In this document: positions 1-8,310 of the stretch, piece by piece
Layout of the letters: each line of letters opens with the position of its first letter
Numbering within the stretch: the stretch's first letter is position 1
DNA from: Amphritea sp.
Lineage (GTDB): Bacteria; Pseudomonadota; Gammaproteobacteria; Pseudomonadales; Balneatricaceae
Assembly: GCA_025800245.1 (NCBI GenBank)
Contig: JAOXSA010000152.1
Coordinates: 1-38,865, forward strand
Direction of reading: 5' to 3'
DNA length: 38,865 bases
The notes under the pieces: generated by a model
Told to the model about the DNA's origin: nothing
What the model saw: the letters and a program-made list of their open reading frames with translations, nothing else
Database searches by the model: none
Translations under genes and position numbers: made by a program

Positions 1-115
1 AACCTGAGCCACCTGAACCTGAGCCACCTGAACCTGAGCCACCTGAACCTGAGCCGCCGGAACCTGAGCCACCTGAACCTGAGCCACCTGAACCTGAGCC
101 ACCTGAACCTGAGCC
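1..115. repeat. 15-bp tandem repeat inside the pilin-like gene
   Basis: The unit aacctgagccacctg repeats without interruption from base 1 to 115 (about 7.7 copies), with one variant spacer (gccgg at 56-60). The unit is a multiple of three, so copy-number changes would lengthen or shorten the Gly/Ser tail without shifting frame. The array continues beyond the window. Confidence 0.97.
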
Positions 116-274
116 AGCGATAGGATCACCTATCTGAACAATTGAGTTCTGTACAGCACCTCCCAGCTGAACAAAAGCAGTGAGCACCCCCAAACCCACC
201 AGCGTACCTGCCAGAACGTATTCGACAGTTGTAAGTCCCCTCTCCCTGTGATGATGTCGCAACATGGGAACCAT
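1..274 (-). CDS. Flp-type (type IVb) pilin-like protein with Gly/Ser repeat tail, partial
   Basis: Partial gene; the 3' part lies beyond base 1. Reading from ATG at 274 (or ATG at 265) gives a short basic leader ending RERG, then LTTVEYVLAGTLVGLGVLTAF, then a hydrophobic helix. RG/LTTVEY matches the prepilin peptidase site of Flp pilins (G/XXXXEY), so the product is probably an inner-membrane prepilin processed by a TadV/FppA-type peptidase and assembled into a Tad-like pilus or pseudopilus. After about 50 residues the sequence becomes a pure repeat of Gly-Ser-Gly-Ser-Gly, at least seven units, still open at the window edge. Flp pilins are usually only 50-70 residues, so the Gly/Ser tail is unusual and may be a flexible surface-exposed linker to a further domain. 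No clear ribosome binding site precedes either ATG. Family call is from the motif; function is inferred. Confidence 0.6.
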   Translation of the reverse strand, partial: MVPMLRHHHRERGLTTVEYVLAGTLVGLGVLTAFVQLGGAVQNSIVQIGDPIAGSGSGGSGSGGSGSGGSGSGGSGSGGSGSGGSGSGGSG

Positions 275-386
275 CCATTCACTTTATTTATCTATAAGCC
301 TAGACTCAGCACGCACAACAGGTCGTGAAATGATTTAATGCTCAACCACCGACAATCAATAATTTTGCAAGTTGCCACACCGGCAC

Positions 387-414
387 AAAAAAACCGCCAT
401 CAGGCGGTTTTTTT
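387..414. terminator. Bidirectional rho-independent terminator
   Basis: A hairpin aaccgcc-atca-ggcggtt is flanked by an A-run on the left and a T-run on the right, so it can terminate in both directions. It lies just past the stop of ycgN and probably ends the minus-strand operon that includes ycgN. Confidence 0.85.
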
Positions 415-431
415 AATTCATCAGTCAGCGA

Positions 432-869
432 TTACTGAATCACATAATCGATATAATCGTCTTCATCCAGCTGATCATCGGTTATTTCAAACCAATCCAG
501 CACAGAAGCCCCAGCCTCTTTCACCGAAGCCCGATCACCACTAACCAGTGGATGCCAGTCCGGCAGGTCTTTACCCTCATGGATCAAACGATACGCACAG
601 CTGGGTGGTAACCAGTGAAACTCTTCAACGTCCTCAGGGCGCAGCTTTACACACTGCGGTACGAGCGAACAGCGTTTTTCATATTGCGTACAGAACAGGG
701 TTTCAAAATCCAGCAGATGACAAACCACGCTGGTGTAATAAACCTTTCCGGTGTCTTCATCTTCCAGCTTATGAAGACAACATAACGAACAGCCATCACA
801 GAGCGACTCCCACTCTGTGGCTGTCATTTCCGGCAGCGTTTTACTGCGCCAGAAAACCTCCTGAGCCAC
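432..869 (-). CDS. ycgN: YcgN family cysteine cluster protein (UPF0260)
   Basis: A 145-residue protein of the YcgN/UPF0260 family, within the broader YkgJ-type zinc/iron-chelating cysteine-cluster group. The cluster CDGCSLCC is at about residues 24-31, with further cysteines at VVCHL, LFC and RCSLVPQC that could complete a metal site. Cytoplasmic; biochemical role not established. The full length and the acidic C-terminus fit the family. It is the last gene of a minus-strand run with ycgL and rnd; ycgL stops 2 bases upstream of its start, so the two are very probably cotranscribed and ended by the terminator at 387-414. Confidence 0.9.
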   Translation of the reverse strand: MAQEVFWRSKTLPEMTATEWESLCDGCSLCCLHKLEDEDTGKVYYTSVVCHLLDFETLFCTQYEKRCSLVPQCVKLRPEDVEEFHWLPPSCAYRLIHEGKDLPDWHPLVSGDRASVKEAGASVLDWFEITDDQLDEDDYIDYVIQ

Positions 870-871
870 GC

Positions 872-1162
872 TTATCGCACTCCGGTTTCCGGACGATCCT
901 GGTGCAGATCCAGCATGTAATCATCTTTTGGCGGCGGCATCTGCAGGAAGAAGCCTTTTTCCAGGATATCATTCAGTACTTTATCGGCTTCCACCCTGGC
1001 CAGCTCTTTTTCCGGCGTAAGCAGCATATCAAACACATGCACTGGCTGACCGAACATATCCAGCAACGCTTCTGGCACGCGTTTCAGCTGATCCATCTTA
1101 TCCACGTAAAGGTACATCTCATCCTTACGAGGGCTCTTAAACACACTGCAAATCTTTTTCAT
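872..1162 (-). CDS. ycgL: YcgL domain-containing protein
   Basis: A 96-residue protein starting [20 protein letters not shown], typical of the small YcgL family found beside ycgN and rnd in many gammaproteobacteria. The family has a compact alpha/beta fold and no established biochemical function; it is cytoplasmic. It starts 9 bases after the rnd stop and ends 2 bases before ycgN, so the three genes form a tight transcription unit. The conserved rnd-ycgL-ycgN order supports the assignment. Confidence 0.9.
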   Translation of the reverse strand: MKKICSVFKSPRKDEMYLYVDKMDQLKRVPEALLDMFGQPVHVFDMLLTPEKELARVEADKVLNDILEKGFFLQMPPPKDDYMLDLHQDRPETGVR

Positions 1163-1171
1163 AATATCTCT

Positions 1172-2344
1172 TTAAATTTTCAGGGCGGCTAATTCCGCCA
1201 GCAGCGACTCACCAATCACCGCTTTACGCCAACCGGACAGCGCCGGTGGCAGAGAGAACTGACCATCCTCTTCGGTCCGGATCAGAGCATCCAGATCCTT
1301 TTTCTTCAGCAGAATCTCGGGAGCCATATCCAGCTCTTCTGCTTTCTTGCGCGCCATCGCCTTCAGGCTTTTCAGCGGCTTATTCCACTTATAACTCAAC
1401 GGCCGCTGAATCGGCAGCGGCGGCTTTTCCAGAGCTGAATGAGGAGCCATTCTGAGGTAGCCCAGAATCACATCTCCATCCTGACGGACAATTCTCGCCT
1501 TCAGATCCGGCACCCGGGACAACTCATGCATATTCTTTGGCCAGAGATTAACAATCTCCAACAGCGCCTGATTCCTCAATACACGATTGCGAGGCAGATC
1601 CCGCTGCCGACAGATCCGTTCACGCCAGGCAGTCAGATCTCTCAGGGCTGCGATTCGCTCAGGCGGCAGTTTCCAGGCCTGGCTGAAGCGCTGGTAGTAT
1701 TTTACACCATCCGGATCATCATCCGGGGTCTGATCGAGCAACTGTTGCACCTCTTCCTGCAGCCAGGCATACATGCCACGCTGCTTCAGCTCACTGACCT
1801 GCTGCTGACAAAGCGCTGGCAAATAGGCAACATCCAGCGTCGCATAGTGCTCCTGAGACGCGGTCAACGGCCGTTGCAGCCAGTCAGAGGTTGTCTCGCC
1901 TTTATCCAGCTGCACTCCAAGAGCATGCTCAACGATGCGCTGATAGCCCATTGAGAACCCCCAGCCAAGGAAGCCCGCGGCCAGCTGGGTGTCGAAAATC
2001 GGCTCCGGAAGCACACCCAGCATATACTGGAACAGTTCCAGATCCTCATTACCCGCGTGCAGTACTTTAAGCACCTGAGGGTTCTGAAACAACTGCACCA
2101 AAGGCGCATAGTTCTCAATTTCCAGAGGATCAATCAGGTAACAGGCGCGATCATCGGCGATCTGGATCAATCCGGGAATCGGGTAAAACGTATCTACCCG
2201 GATAAACTCGGTATCCAGCGCAATCAATGGCAGCGTTTGCCAATGCTGACAATGTTCTGCCAGCGCACCATCATCAGTAATCCAGACCGGCTGTTTTGCG
2301 GCCTGTTCCAGTGCCTGCCAGCTATACTGTTCTGTCATATCCAT
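1172..2344 (-). CDS. rnd: Ribonuclease D
   Basis: A 390-residue 3'-5' exoribonuclease that trims the 3' ends of tRNA precursors and other structured RNAs in the cytoplasm. The DEDD exonuclease domain comes first: LIALDTEF (D44 and E46, Exo I), HAGNEDLELF (Exo II) and HYATLDVAYLPAL (Exo III with its Tyr and Asp). An HRDC domain follows, recognisable around LTAWRERICRQRDLPRNRVL. The length is close to E. coli RNase D. It begins directly after recR (stop at 2346) and precedes ycgL. The start at 2344 is used, but the ATG two codons later is equally possible. Confidence 0.95.
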   Translation of the reverse strand: MDMTEQYSWQALEQAAKQPVWITDDGALAEHCQHWQTLPLIALDTEFIRVDTFYPIPGLIQIADDRACYLIDPLEIENYAPLVQLFQNPQVLKVLHAGNEDLELFQYMLGVLPEPIFDTQLAAGFLGWGFSMGYQRIVEHALGVQLDKGETTSDWLQRPLTASQEHYATLDVAYLPALCQQQVSELKQRGMYAWLQEEVQQLLDQTPDDDPDGVKYYQRFSQAWKLPPERIAALRDLTAWRERICRQRDLPRNRVLRNQALLEIVNLWPKNMHELSRVPDLKARIVRQDGDVILGYLRMAPHSALEKPPLPIQRPLSYKWNKPLKSLKAMARKKAEELDMAPEILLKKKDLDALIRTEEDGQFSLPPALSGWRKAVIGESLLAELAALKI

Positions 2345-2345
2345 T

Positions 2346-2942
2346 TCAGCCTATTGCCCGACGACCGGCCAGCGCGTGAGCCAGCGTACCACCATCAACA
2401 AATTCCAACTCACCACCAACGGGCACACCGTGGGCGATACGGGTAACTCTGATACCAGAATCCTTCACCTGCTCGGCAATATAGTGAGCGGTCGCTTCCC
2501 CCTCCACCGTCGGATTAGTAGCAAGGATTAACTCATCGACACCATCGTTAATCTGCTCGAACAGCAGATCCAGTCCCAGATCATCAGGACCAATCCCATC
2601 GATTGGTGACAGATGTCCCATCAGGACAAAATAGCGCCCGTTAAAGCCACCGGTTTGCTCAATCGCCAGCATATCCACCGGTGACTCGAGCACACAGATC
2701 TGATGAGTATCGCGACTGCTATCAGAGCAGATCTCACAAAGCTCCGTTTCAGAAAGGGTTCTGCAGCTTTTACAATGCCCGACCTCAGCAACAGCTCTAT
2801 TGATCGCTTCAGCCAGCTGAGAGGCACCATCCCGCTCACGCTCCAGCAGATGAAACGCCATCCGCTGAGCGGTTTTAGGACCCACTCCCGGAAGACAACG
2901 AAAAGCATCGATCAGTTGCTGGATAAGAGGACTGAATGACAT
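2346..2942 (-). CDS. recR: Recombination mediator RecR
   Basis: A 198-residue protein of the RecFOR pathway, which loads RecA on gapped DNA. Visible in order: an N-terminal helix-hairpin-helix ([20 protein letters not shown]), a C4 zinc site (C57, C60, C69, C72 in HCKSC...LCEIC), a Toprim domain starting near [14 protein letters not shown], and the C-terminal region with [20 protein letters not shown]. Length matches E. coli RecR (201). It follows ybaB and dnaX in the dnaX-ybaB-recR order conserved across gammaproteobacteria. Confidence 0.97.
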   Translation of the reverse strand: MSFSPLIQQLIDAFRCLPGVGPKTAQRMAFHLLERERDGASQLAEAINRAVAEVGHCKSCRTLSETELCEICSDSSRDTHQICVLESPVDMLAIEQTGGFNGRYFVLMGHLSPIDGIGPDDLGLDLLFEQINDGVDELILATNPTVEGEATAHYIAEQVKDSGIRVTRIAHGVPVGGELEFVDGGTLAHALAGRRAIG

Positions 2943-3026
2943 AACAAACCTGTAAAACGGATAAAACCACTACCGCCGCGCTATGCAGCGATAATGGTTA
3001 TTCAGAAAGTGAAAAAAGATTCAGTA

Positions 3027-3353
3027 TCAGAATGGCATGTTAAAGCCAGGTGGCATACCCATGCCGCCTGTTACTTTAGACATCCGCTCCTGTGTATTGC
3101 TTTCAACCTTGCGTACAGCATCGTTCACAGCTGCCGCGATCAGGTCTTCCAGGATCTCTTTATCTTCTTCCATCAGAGTGTCATCAATAGCCACACTCTT
3201 CACATCGTGACGACCGTTCATCACGATTTTAACCATACCGGCACCGGACTCACCGGTAACCTCTGCCTGAGCAATCTCTTCCTGAGCTTTCTGTAGCTCA
3301 GCCTGCATTTTCTGGGCCTGCTTCATCAGGTTGCCCATGCCGCCTTTCATCAT
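3027..3353 (-). CDS. ybaB: YbaB/EbfC family nucleoid-associated protein
   Basis: A 108-residue DNA-binding protein of the YbaB/EbfC family, a dimeric tweezer-like protein that binds the nucleoid. The start [17 protein letters not shown] at 3353 is preferred over upstream in-frame codons because it matches the family N-terminus and has AGAGAG a few bases upstream. The Met/Gly-rich C-terminus ([13 protein letters not shown]) is typical. It lies between dnaX and recR, the standard arrangement; a longer frame from 3380 would overlap the end of dnaX and is not supported. Confidence 0.95.
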   Translation of the reverse strand: MMKGGMGNLMKQAQKMQAELQKAQEEIAQAEVTGESGAGMVKIVMNGRHDVKSVAIDDTLMEEDKEILEDLIAAAVNDAVRKVESNTQERMSKVTGGMGMPPGFNMPF

Positions 3354-3376
3354 TGCTATCTCTCTTACGTTGTAAT

Positions 3377-5431
3377 TCAATCGATCGGCTGTACAGAGTC
3401 CAGATCGATCCGTCCGGAAAAACGCTCAACCAGTGTCTGTACCACCGGGTCGTTCTGAATCGACTCAACCGCCATCACCTGGCGCTCAGCCCGCTTACGG
3501 GCGCGGTACTGACTCGGCGTTTCCCGACTGTAGTCGCCTAAAGCAAATTCTACCTCAATCGGCGTCGCAAAATAATCACCGATCGCATTCCGTATCCGTT
3601 CAATATGCACATCACCCAGCATCGCCTGTTGCTGCTGAGTATAGTGAAACAACCAACCATCTGCGGTTTTCTCAAGTGATGTATTTGCAGCGATACTGTA
3701 GGTCATACCGGTCAGGCCGATCAGATCCACCAGCAATACCCACTGCTCTTCCGTAAAGTCCGCCAGCGACTGGCTTACCTGCTGTTTATCATCAACGTTA
3801 GCGATCGCGACAGACGCGGATAACACAGGCGGAGTCATCGCTGCTGAAGGAATATCAGCCCGTTCTGGCTCAGCAACCGGCTCAGGAATAATACTCTCCT
3901 GCGGTACAGCCGGAGCAGCAGACTCCTCCCATGGCAGATCAGGTACCGCGGAGTAAACAATAGCCGGCGGCGCCGCGACTTCTGGCGGCGCAACATCAGC
4001 TTCAGACTTTTTTGCGTCCGGGCCCTCACTGAAGCCGGCAGGTTCACCCATGCCTGCATGCAGATAAGAATCATCATACTCCGCAGCAGGTGGAGCAGAT
4101 TCCATCATCGACGGGGCTGCAGGTGCATTCGCTGGCTGAACCGGTGCAGGTGCAGGTGCAGGTGCAGGTGCAGGTGCAGGTGCAGGTGCAGGAGTATCAG
4201 ACTGCGGTTCCGGTTCTGTCGCAACAGCTTGTGCTGGTGCTGCTTCTGCCGCCTGCGACATCGGAGAAGCCCCAGACGAATCATCAGCAGGCGCTGCAGA
4301 CCCGCTCTGAGCCGCAGGCTGCTGGCTGAGACCAGTCGTCGGTACCGATGCAGGTCGGAATGCCAGCATCCGCAACAGGATCATCTCCACACCTTCGCGG
4401 GCGTCAGGCACAAATGGCAGGTCTTTACGGCCAACCAGTGCTGTCTGATAGAACAGCTGCACATCCTCGGCAGTCAGCTTACCCGCCAGATCCAGCACCT
4501 GCTCACGATCACCGAGCCCATTGTCCACCGCATCCGGAACAATCTGTGCAAGAGCGATGCGATGCAGCAGGCTGATCAGGTCACCCAACACTGTGTTGTA
4601 ATCAGGGGAGAAGCGCGAAAGATCTTCAACCGCTTTCAGCAATTCAGCCGCATTATGGGCAGCCAGACAATCCACCAGACGATATACCAGGCGCTGGTCG
4701 ATTGTACCCAGCATCGCCCTTACGTCGGCTTCATTCACCTCACCGGCACCAAAAGCGATCGCCTGATCGGTCAGACTCATCGCATCACGCATCGAGCCAT
4801 CAGCAGAGCGAGCCAGTAACCAGAGCGCCGGTTCTTCAAAGGAAATCGATTCCTGAGTCAGTACATGACTCAGATGATCAACGATCCGCTCAGGGATCAT
4901 ATTCTTAAGGTTGAACTGCAGACAGCGAGACAAAATAGTCACCGGCAGCTTCTGCGGATCAGTCGTCGCCAGCAGGAATTTCACATGCGGTGGTGGCTCT
5001 TCCAGCGTTTTCAGCAACGCATTGAAAGAGTGAGTCGACAGCATGTGTACCTCGTCAATGAGGTAAACCTTAAAGCGGCCATGAGTGGGTGCATACTGGA
5101 CGTTCTCAAGCAGCTCGCGGGTATCTTCAACCTTGGTCCGGGATGCCGCATCCACCTCGATCAGATCAACAAACCGACCTTCGCTGATCTCCCGGCAGGC
5201 AGAACACTCACCACAGGGTGACGAGGACACTCCGGTTTCACAGTTCAGTGATTTCGCAAACAGGCGAGCGATAGAAGTTTTACCCACACCCCGGGTGCCG
5301 GTAAACAGATAAGCATGGTGCAGACGGTCATCATCCAGTGCATTCACCAGGGCCTTGAGCACATGCTCCTGACCAACCATCTCCTGAAAACGTGCAGGGC
5401 GCCATTTACGCGCCAGAACCTGATAACTCAT
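3377..5431 (-). CDS. dnaX: DNA polymerase III subunit tau (and gamma by frameshift)
   Basis: The clamp-loader ATPase of the replisome, 684 residues from the ATG at 5431, chosen because [12 protein letters not shown] aligns with E. coli DnaX; an in-frame TTG three codons upstream is possible. The AAA+ module shows Walker A GTRGVGKT (45-52), a Cys4 zinc site (C64, C73, C76, C79), Walker B LIDEVHML and the SRC motif LSRCLQF. A flexible Ala/Pro/Glu-rich linker (about 370-540) contains an (AP)n run. The C-terminal part should bind the polymerase alpha subunit and DnaB. Inside the linker a slippery heptamer (4007-4013) with an immediate -1 stop should yield the shorter gamma form of 476 residues. 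First gene of the dnaX-ybaB-recR group. Confidence 0.96.
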   Translation of the reverse strand: MSYQVLARKWRPARFQEMVGQEHVLKALVNALDDDRLHHAYLFTGTRGVGKTSIARLFAKSLNCETGVSSSPCGECSACREISEGRFVDLIEVDAASRTKVEDTRELLENVQYAPTHGRFKVYLIDEVHMLSTHSFNALLKTLEEPPPHVKFLLATTDPQKLPVTILSRCLQFNLKNMIPERIVDHLSHVLTQESISFEEPALWLLARSADGSMRDAMSLTDQAIAFGAGEVNEADVRAMLGTIDQRLVYRLVDCLAAHNAAELLKAVEDLSRFSPDYNTVLGDLISLLHRIALAQIVPDAVDNGLGDREQVLDLAGKLTAEDVQLFYQTALVGRKDLPFVPDAREGVEMILLRMLAFRPASVPTTGLSQQPAAQSGSAAPADDSSGASPMSQAAEAAPAQAVATEPEPQSDTPAPAPAPAPAPAPAPAPVQPANAPAAPSMMESAPPAAEYDDSYLHAGMGEPAGFSEGPDAKKSEADVAPPEVAAPPAIVYSAVPDLPWEESAAPAVPQESIIPEPVAEPERADIPSAAMTPPVLSASVAIANVDDKQQVSQSLADFTEEQWVLLVDLIGLTGMTYSIAANTSLEKTADGWLFHYTQQQQAMLGDVHIERIRNAIGDYFATPIEVEFALGDYSRETPSQYRARKRAERQVMAVESIQNDPVVQTLVERFSGRIDLDSVQPID
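3970..4013 (-). promoter_or_regulatory. Programmed -1 ribosomal frameshift signal in dnaX
   Basis: On the minus strand the codons GCA AAA AAG contain the heptamer A-AAA-AAG (4013-4007) in the correct zero frame, identical to the E. coli dnaX slip site. After a -1 slip the next codons are GTC TGA, so synthesis stops at 4004-4002. A Shine-Dalgarno-like GAGGG ends 9 bases upstream. Downstream, GCGCCGC and GCGGCGC (3991-3985 and 3976-3970) form a perfect 7-bp stem with an 8-base loop, 15 bases from the heptamer, farther than in E. coli. Slip site, stop and stem are seen directly; frameshifting itself is inferred. Confidence 0.8.
4143..4190. repeat. Eight-copy hexanucleotide repeat in dnaX linker
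   Basis: ggtgca is repeated eight times without error; on the coding strand it encodes an Ala-Pro run in the flexible linker of tau just upstream of the frameshift site. Copy-number change would stay in frame. Confidence 0.95.
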
Positions 5432-5690
5432 CGCAGACAATCTAAATCAGAGGGGTATCTATTCATGGCTACCAATGCTAACGGTAACCGCCTGATATCG
5501 CCAGTAAAACAATGATTTTGGGCACAACAATTCCTGGTATTCATCCGCTCACTTAGAAATATCCTGAATCCTGGTCTACCTTTCCTTCTTAATGGCAGCG
5601 AAAATTGAGCTCTGCCCGGGCATAACCGGTTAAAGCCTTCTGTTCGCTGTCACTGACTCTCCGGACAGATAACAAGGCGAGGATAGCCCA
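5432..5690. other. Intergenic region upstream of dnaX
   Basis: About 260 bases between the dnaX start and the small ORF at 5691. It should hold the dnaX promoter on the minus strand and that of the small gene on the plus strand, but I see no convincing -35/-10 pair. A 16-codon ORF (5465-5515, +) has no ribosome binding site and is not called. Confidence 0.4.
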
Positions 5691-5879
5691 ATGCAAAAAG
5701 CAACCAGTGCCCTGCAATTGAAAGCTCAGCATCATCGACTGATCAGGCAACAGGAGATGATTCAGTTCAAAGACCCACACTGCCCCAGTAATCAGATGCT
5801 GGAATCCGGTTCTTGCTGGATTCGCAACGAAGCACTGATACTTGAGCTGGGCGAGGAACAACAACGCCATCAACACTGA
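5691..5879 (+). CDS. Small hypothetical protein, 62 residues
   Basis: Unrecognised protein starting MQKATSALQLKAQHHRLIRQ, hydrophilic, rich in Gln and His, with two cysteines and no membrane segment or signal peptide. A purine-rich GGCGAGG about 8 bases upstream of the ATG is a usable ribosome binding site. The best support is the plus-strand terminator starting 27 bases after its stop (5906-5939), which no other plus-strand gene nearby would need. An overlapping minus-strand frame (5589-5876) has no ribosome binding site of note and is judged a shadow. Function unknown; could also be a small RNA rather than a coding gene. Confidence 0.45.
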   Translation: MQKATSALQLKAQHHRLIRQQEMIQFKDPHCPSNQMLESGSCWIRNEALILELGEEQQRHQH

Positions 5880-5905
5880 CGGCCAAACAGCTTTCCGACC
5901 TGCAG

Positions 5906-5939
5906 AGCCAGAATAGCGATATTCTGGCTTTTATTTTTG
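5906..5939 (+). terminator. Rho-independent terminator on plus strand
   Basis: Perfect 10-bp stem agccagaata / tattctggct with a gcga loop, followed by ttttatttttg on the plus strand. The opposite strand lacks a T-run after the stem, so it terminates plus-strand transcription. Its tail overlaps the last codons of the convergent HDOD gene. Confidence 0.85.
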
Positions 5940-7409
5940 CTTCTGAATCAGCGGCAGACACAGATTTGTTTGCTGGGCGAACAGCGTGAATACCATAAAG
6001 TCATTCTGATTCAGCGGTTCCTGCTCATCATCCAGTGGATGCTGCTGCAGACGATCAGCATAAAACACCCCGACACAACGCTGCCCCAATAGAATCGGTG
6101 CAATAAAGAAGCCCTGATGATCAACAACACGCCTGATCGATCCGGTCAGGTGCTGATGCCAGCGCTGCTCATTGATATCCGTCACCCAGACAGGATTACC
6201 ACTCTCCATCACATGACTGAACAGGTTAGGCTGCTCTGTCAGATCAATCCGGAAGGTTTGCTTTATCTGCTCAAAATCGGCTGCAGATATAAAACGCGGT
6301 AGCAGACGGGTATGATCGCGGGATCGAAGTAACACTAGTGTCCGCGACATGCGGATGCCCCGATGAATCCCCTCAATCGCAGTCTGAACCACCATATTGA
6401 AGTCAGCTTTTTCATTCGGCAGAAAAGCCAGTTCGCGCAGTATACGTAATTGCAGCTCCTGATCAGAGATAGCCTCTTCAGCAGGCCCCTCTTTCGCCAG
6501 CTGCGCATTATCCTGATGAATAAACTGTGCCAGCACACCAACCCCGTAGGATTCCAGCAGTTCAGCTGTTTGCTCAGTGCAGCGCTCTACCCGCGCTCTG
6601 ACCGCCTCTTCTTCCAGTTTCATCAGCCCCGCCATCTCGGAAAACAACCGATCTGATTCAGCCCGGGAATGGTTTGGATTCGCCAGAACCCGGCTCAGCC
6701 GGACAGACAGATTAACCGAGCGCAACTCAGGGGTACGCAGCTCAGGATCCTTTAAGGAGCTGATCAGCACCTCCCCCAGATTCCATGAAGATGCCAGCCC
6801 CAGACTCATCTGATGAAAAGTCGTCCCCAGTTTGTCATACACCAGTGTATTGACCTGCTGCGGCGTTGACAGCTTTCTGGTCCGCAGTTCCTGATCCAGC
6901 TCAACCGTTAACGGCCCTCCCATACTCCAGAAAGCACTCTCTCCGAACTGATTCAGCAGAGCGGCAATAAACGCCTCTTCCTGAATCTCTTCACCGTATT
7001 CCCGCAGCATCATGCGACTGATCATTGCCCCGTGGAATGATTGCGCCATCAACTGTAACAGCCGTTCATGAACGGTTGCTGTCAGCTTCTTGTTCTCCAG
7101 CAGGCTATTAAGGAGTTTGGCTGTAAGGCAGATGTTTTTGATGGTATTCAGACCTAATACCACCGCTGCACGGCTGACTGTGGTTACCGGCATCCGCCCC
7201 ATATACGTGGCACTGTTAGCCACTTTCAGCACAGCAGAAGTCAGAGCGTGATCATGGAGTACTGCCTGGCCAAGCGAAGCCAGGGACGAGGTATCATCCA
7301 TCGATATTTTCTCGATCGCTCTGATGGTTGAACACAGAGCCGGCAACTCATGTTCGCTGATCCGTGCAACCCACTCATCGGTTCCCTGGGGAATATTCTC
7401 GGCCAACAC
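5931..7409 (-). CDS. HDOD domain protein with C-terminal GAF domain
   Basis: A 492-residue cytoplasmic signalling protein. The N-terminal half is an HDOD domain (LPALCSTIRAIEKISMDDTSSLASLGQAVLHDHALTSAVLKVANSA, then VSRAAVVLGLNTIKNICLT), a catalytically dead relative of HD phosphohydrolases found in regulatory proteins. The last 150 residues look like a GAF-type sensor (QTAIEGIHRGIRMSRTLVLL ... GFFIAPILLGQRCVGVFYADR). I choose GTG at 7409 because AGAGG lies 6 bases upstream; the longer frame to 7475 has no such site. It is monocistronic and convergent with the small gene at 5691. Similar HDOD proteins act in stress, motility or second-messenger circuits; the ligand here is unknown. Confidence 0.85.
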   Translation of the reverse strand: MLAENIPQGTDEWVARISEHELPALCSTIRAIEKISMDDTSSLASLGQAVLHDHALTSAVLKVANSATYMGRMPVTTVSRAAVVLGLNTIKNICLTAKLLNSLLENKKLTATVHERLLQLMAQSFHGAMISRMMLREYGEEIQEEAFIAALLNQFGESAFWSMGGPLTVELDQELRTRKLSTPQQVNTLVYDKLGTTFHQMSLGLASSWNLGEVLISSLKDPELRTPELRSVNLSVRLSRVLANPNHSRAESDRLFSEMAGLMKLEEEAVRARVERCTEQTAELLESYGVGVLAQFIHQDNAQLAKEGPAEEAISDQELQLRILRELAFLPNEKADFNMVVQTAIEGIHRGIRMSRTLVLLRSRDHTRLLPRFISAADFEQIKQTFRIDLTEQPNLFSHVMESGNPVWVTDINEQRWHQHLTGSIRRVVDHQGFFIAPILLGQRCVGVFYADRLQQHPLDDEQEPLNQNDFMVFTLFAQQTNLCLPLIQKQK

Positions 7410-7775
7410 AGCACCTCTTCTGACAATCTGACATATAGATACATCATACTGAAGCACGGTAACAACAAGCTGCAAATGTTCCCATAACGGGCAGAGAACA
7501 GACTTCGATGCCTGAAAAACTGCTTAAACAAAATAGGACTTTTTCTTATATGCGGCGGAGATATTCCCCTGCTACCTTTAATTACAGACGCCAGAGCAGT
7601 ACGTCAGAAAAGTACGCAGGAAGAGGGATCGTAGGCCGCAACAAGAAAAAGCACCACCGGCCGCCGAATATGACCGCAAACTCTGAAACGTCACCCGCTA
7701 ACAATCCAAAGCTGTAACGTCAATTACGTCTGGAAATTACGCCTGGAAAAGGGAGACTTCTGTAGGGAGACAGCC
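7410..7775. other. Intergenic region between HDOD gene and small Cys-rich gene
   Basis: A 366-base stretch between divergent genes. It must hold the promoters of both. At 7731-7753 two near-identical copies of aattacg(t/c)ctgg stand in tandem about 25 bases upstream of the 7776 gene's ribosome binding site and could be activator or repressor half-sites. A 69-codon frame at 7508-7717 lacks a ribosome binding site and looks like chance. Confidence 0.4.
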
Positions 7776-8006
7776 ATGCAGACATCGACAGCCAGCTCAT
7801 TGGAATACGCGGATGAACAGGACCTCTGCATCGAGTGCAGCTTTGCCAAAGCGAAGCAGTGCCGATGGGCATCAATCAACAAAATAGCCGAAATGGGCGC
7901 TGACAATATCTATCAGTGCGAACCCTGTGGCATCTCATTCTGTTTACGTACAAACGATGACAACAACAGCTACACAGAAGTAATTGCCTGTGCTGAATTC
8001 GACTGA
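7776..8006 (+). CDS. Small cysteine-rich hypothetical protein
   Basis: A 76-residue protein preceded by a strong ribosome binding site (AGGGAG, 7 bases before ATG). It has cysteines arranged as LCIECSF (CxxC), QCRW, and QCEPCGISFC (CxxC...C), suggesting a small zinc-binding fold; no signal peptide or membrane segment. I do not recognise the family. It is alone on the plus strand and faces the 4.5S RNA gene head to head at their 3' ends. It could be a regulator or metal-related small protein, but nothing in the sequence decides this. Confidence 0.65.
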   Translation: MQTSTASSLEYADEQDLCIECSFAKAKQCRWASINKIAEMGADNIYQCEPCGISFCLRTNDDNNSYTEVIACAEFD

Positions 8007-8030
8007 AAAAATTGAAGAGAAGAAAATCTG

Positions 8031-8142
8031 GGGGTGACCCTACCAGCCACATCCCGGCACACGAATCCACCGCTGTGGCTGCTCCCTTCCGGGCCTGACC
8101 AGATTCACGGCTTATCGTTGCGGGAGGACCAATAGGGTCACC
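8031..8142 (-). ncRNA. ffs: 4.5S RNA of the signal recognition particle
   Basis: The minus strand carries the diagnostic SRP RNA apical loop GGTCAGGCCCGGAAGGGAGC (around 8100-8080), nearly identical to E. coli 4.5S RNA. The 5' end GGTGACCC at 8142 pairs with GGGTCACC near 8036, closing a long hairpin of about 112 nt, the usual size (E. coli 114). The RNA binds Ffh and targets inner-membrane proteins to FtsY. A T-rich stretch after the closing stem can act as terminator. Exact ends are estimated from the pairing. Confidence 0.95.
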
Positions 8143-8184
8143 ATAACGTGACCGCAAGGGTCGCCTCGAACGAGACAGGCGCGC

Positions 8185-8212
8185 AGTATAACAGCCTGCC
8201 GGGCAGATGCAA
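8185..8212 (-). promoter_or_regulatory. Promoter of 4.5S RNA with GC-rich discriminator
   Basis: On the minus strand TTGCAT (8212-8207) and TATACT (8190-8185) are separated by 16 bases. The bases after the -10 element are gcgcgcc, a GC-rich discriminator of the kind found at stringently controlled stable-RNA promoters. Start would be near 8178, leaving a 5' leader of about 36 nt before the mature RNA, which in E. coli is removed by RNase P. Confidence 0.75.
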
Positions 8213-8310
8213 CAGGATCATCGTCCTATCGTCATAAGCAAGCTGATTTCTTCTGCAACCGATCAAAACCTGTATATAAAACAGTCAATTAATCGTTACC
8301 TTGTCTCTGG

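Noticed and set aside
1-115. CRISPR array or direct-repeat array
   Set aside because: The 15-bp unit is contiguous with no spacers and is in frame within a coding sequence.
4058-4819. 253-residue plus-strand ORF rich in Arg and Cys opposite dnaX
   Set aside because: Shadow of the dnaX Ala-Pro and Pro-rich linker on the other strand.
7508-7717. 69-residue plus-strand ORF upstream of the Cys-rich gene
   Set aside because: No ribosome binding site, basic low-complexity composition, no recognisable family; probably chance.
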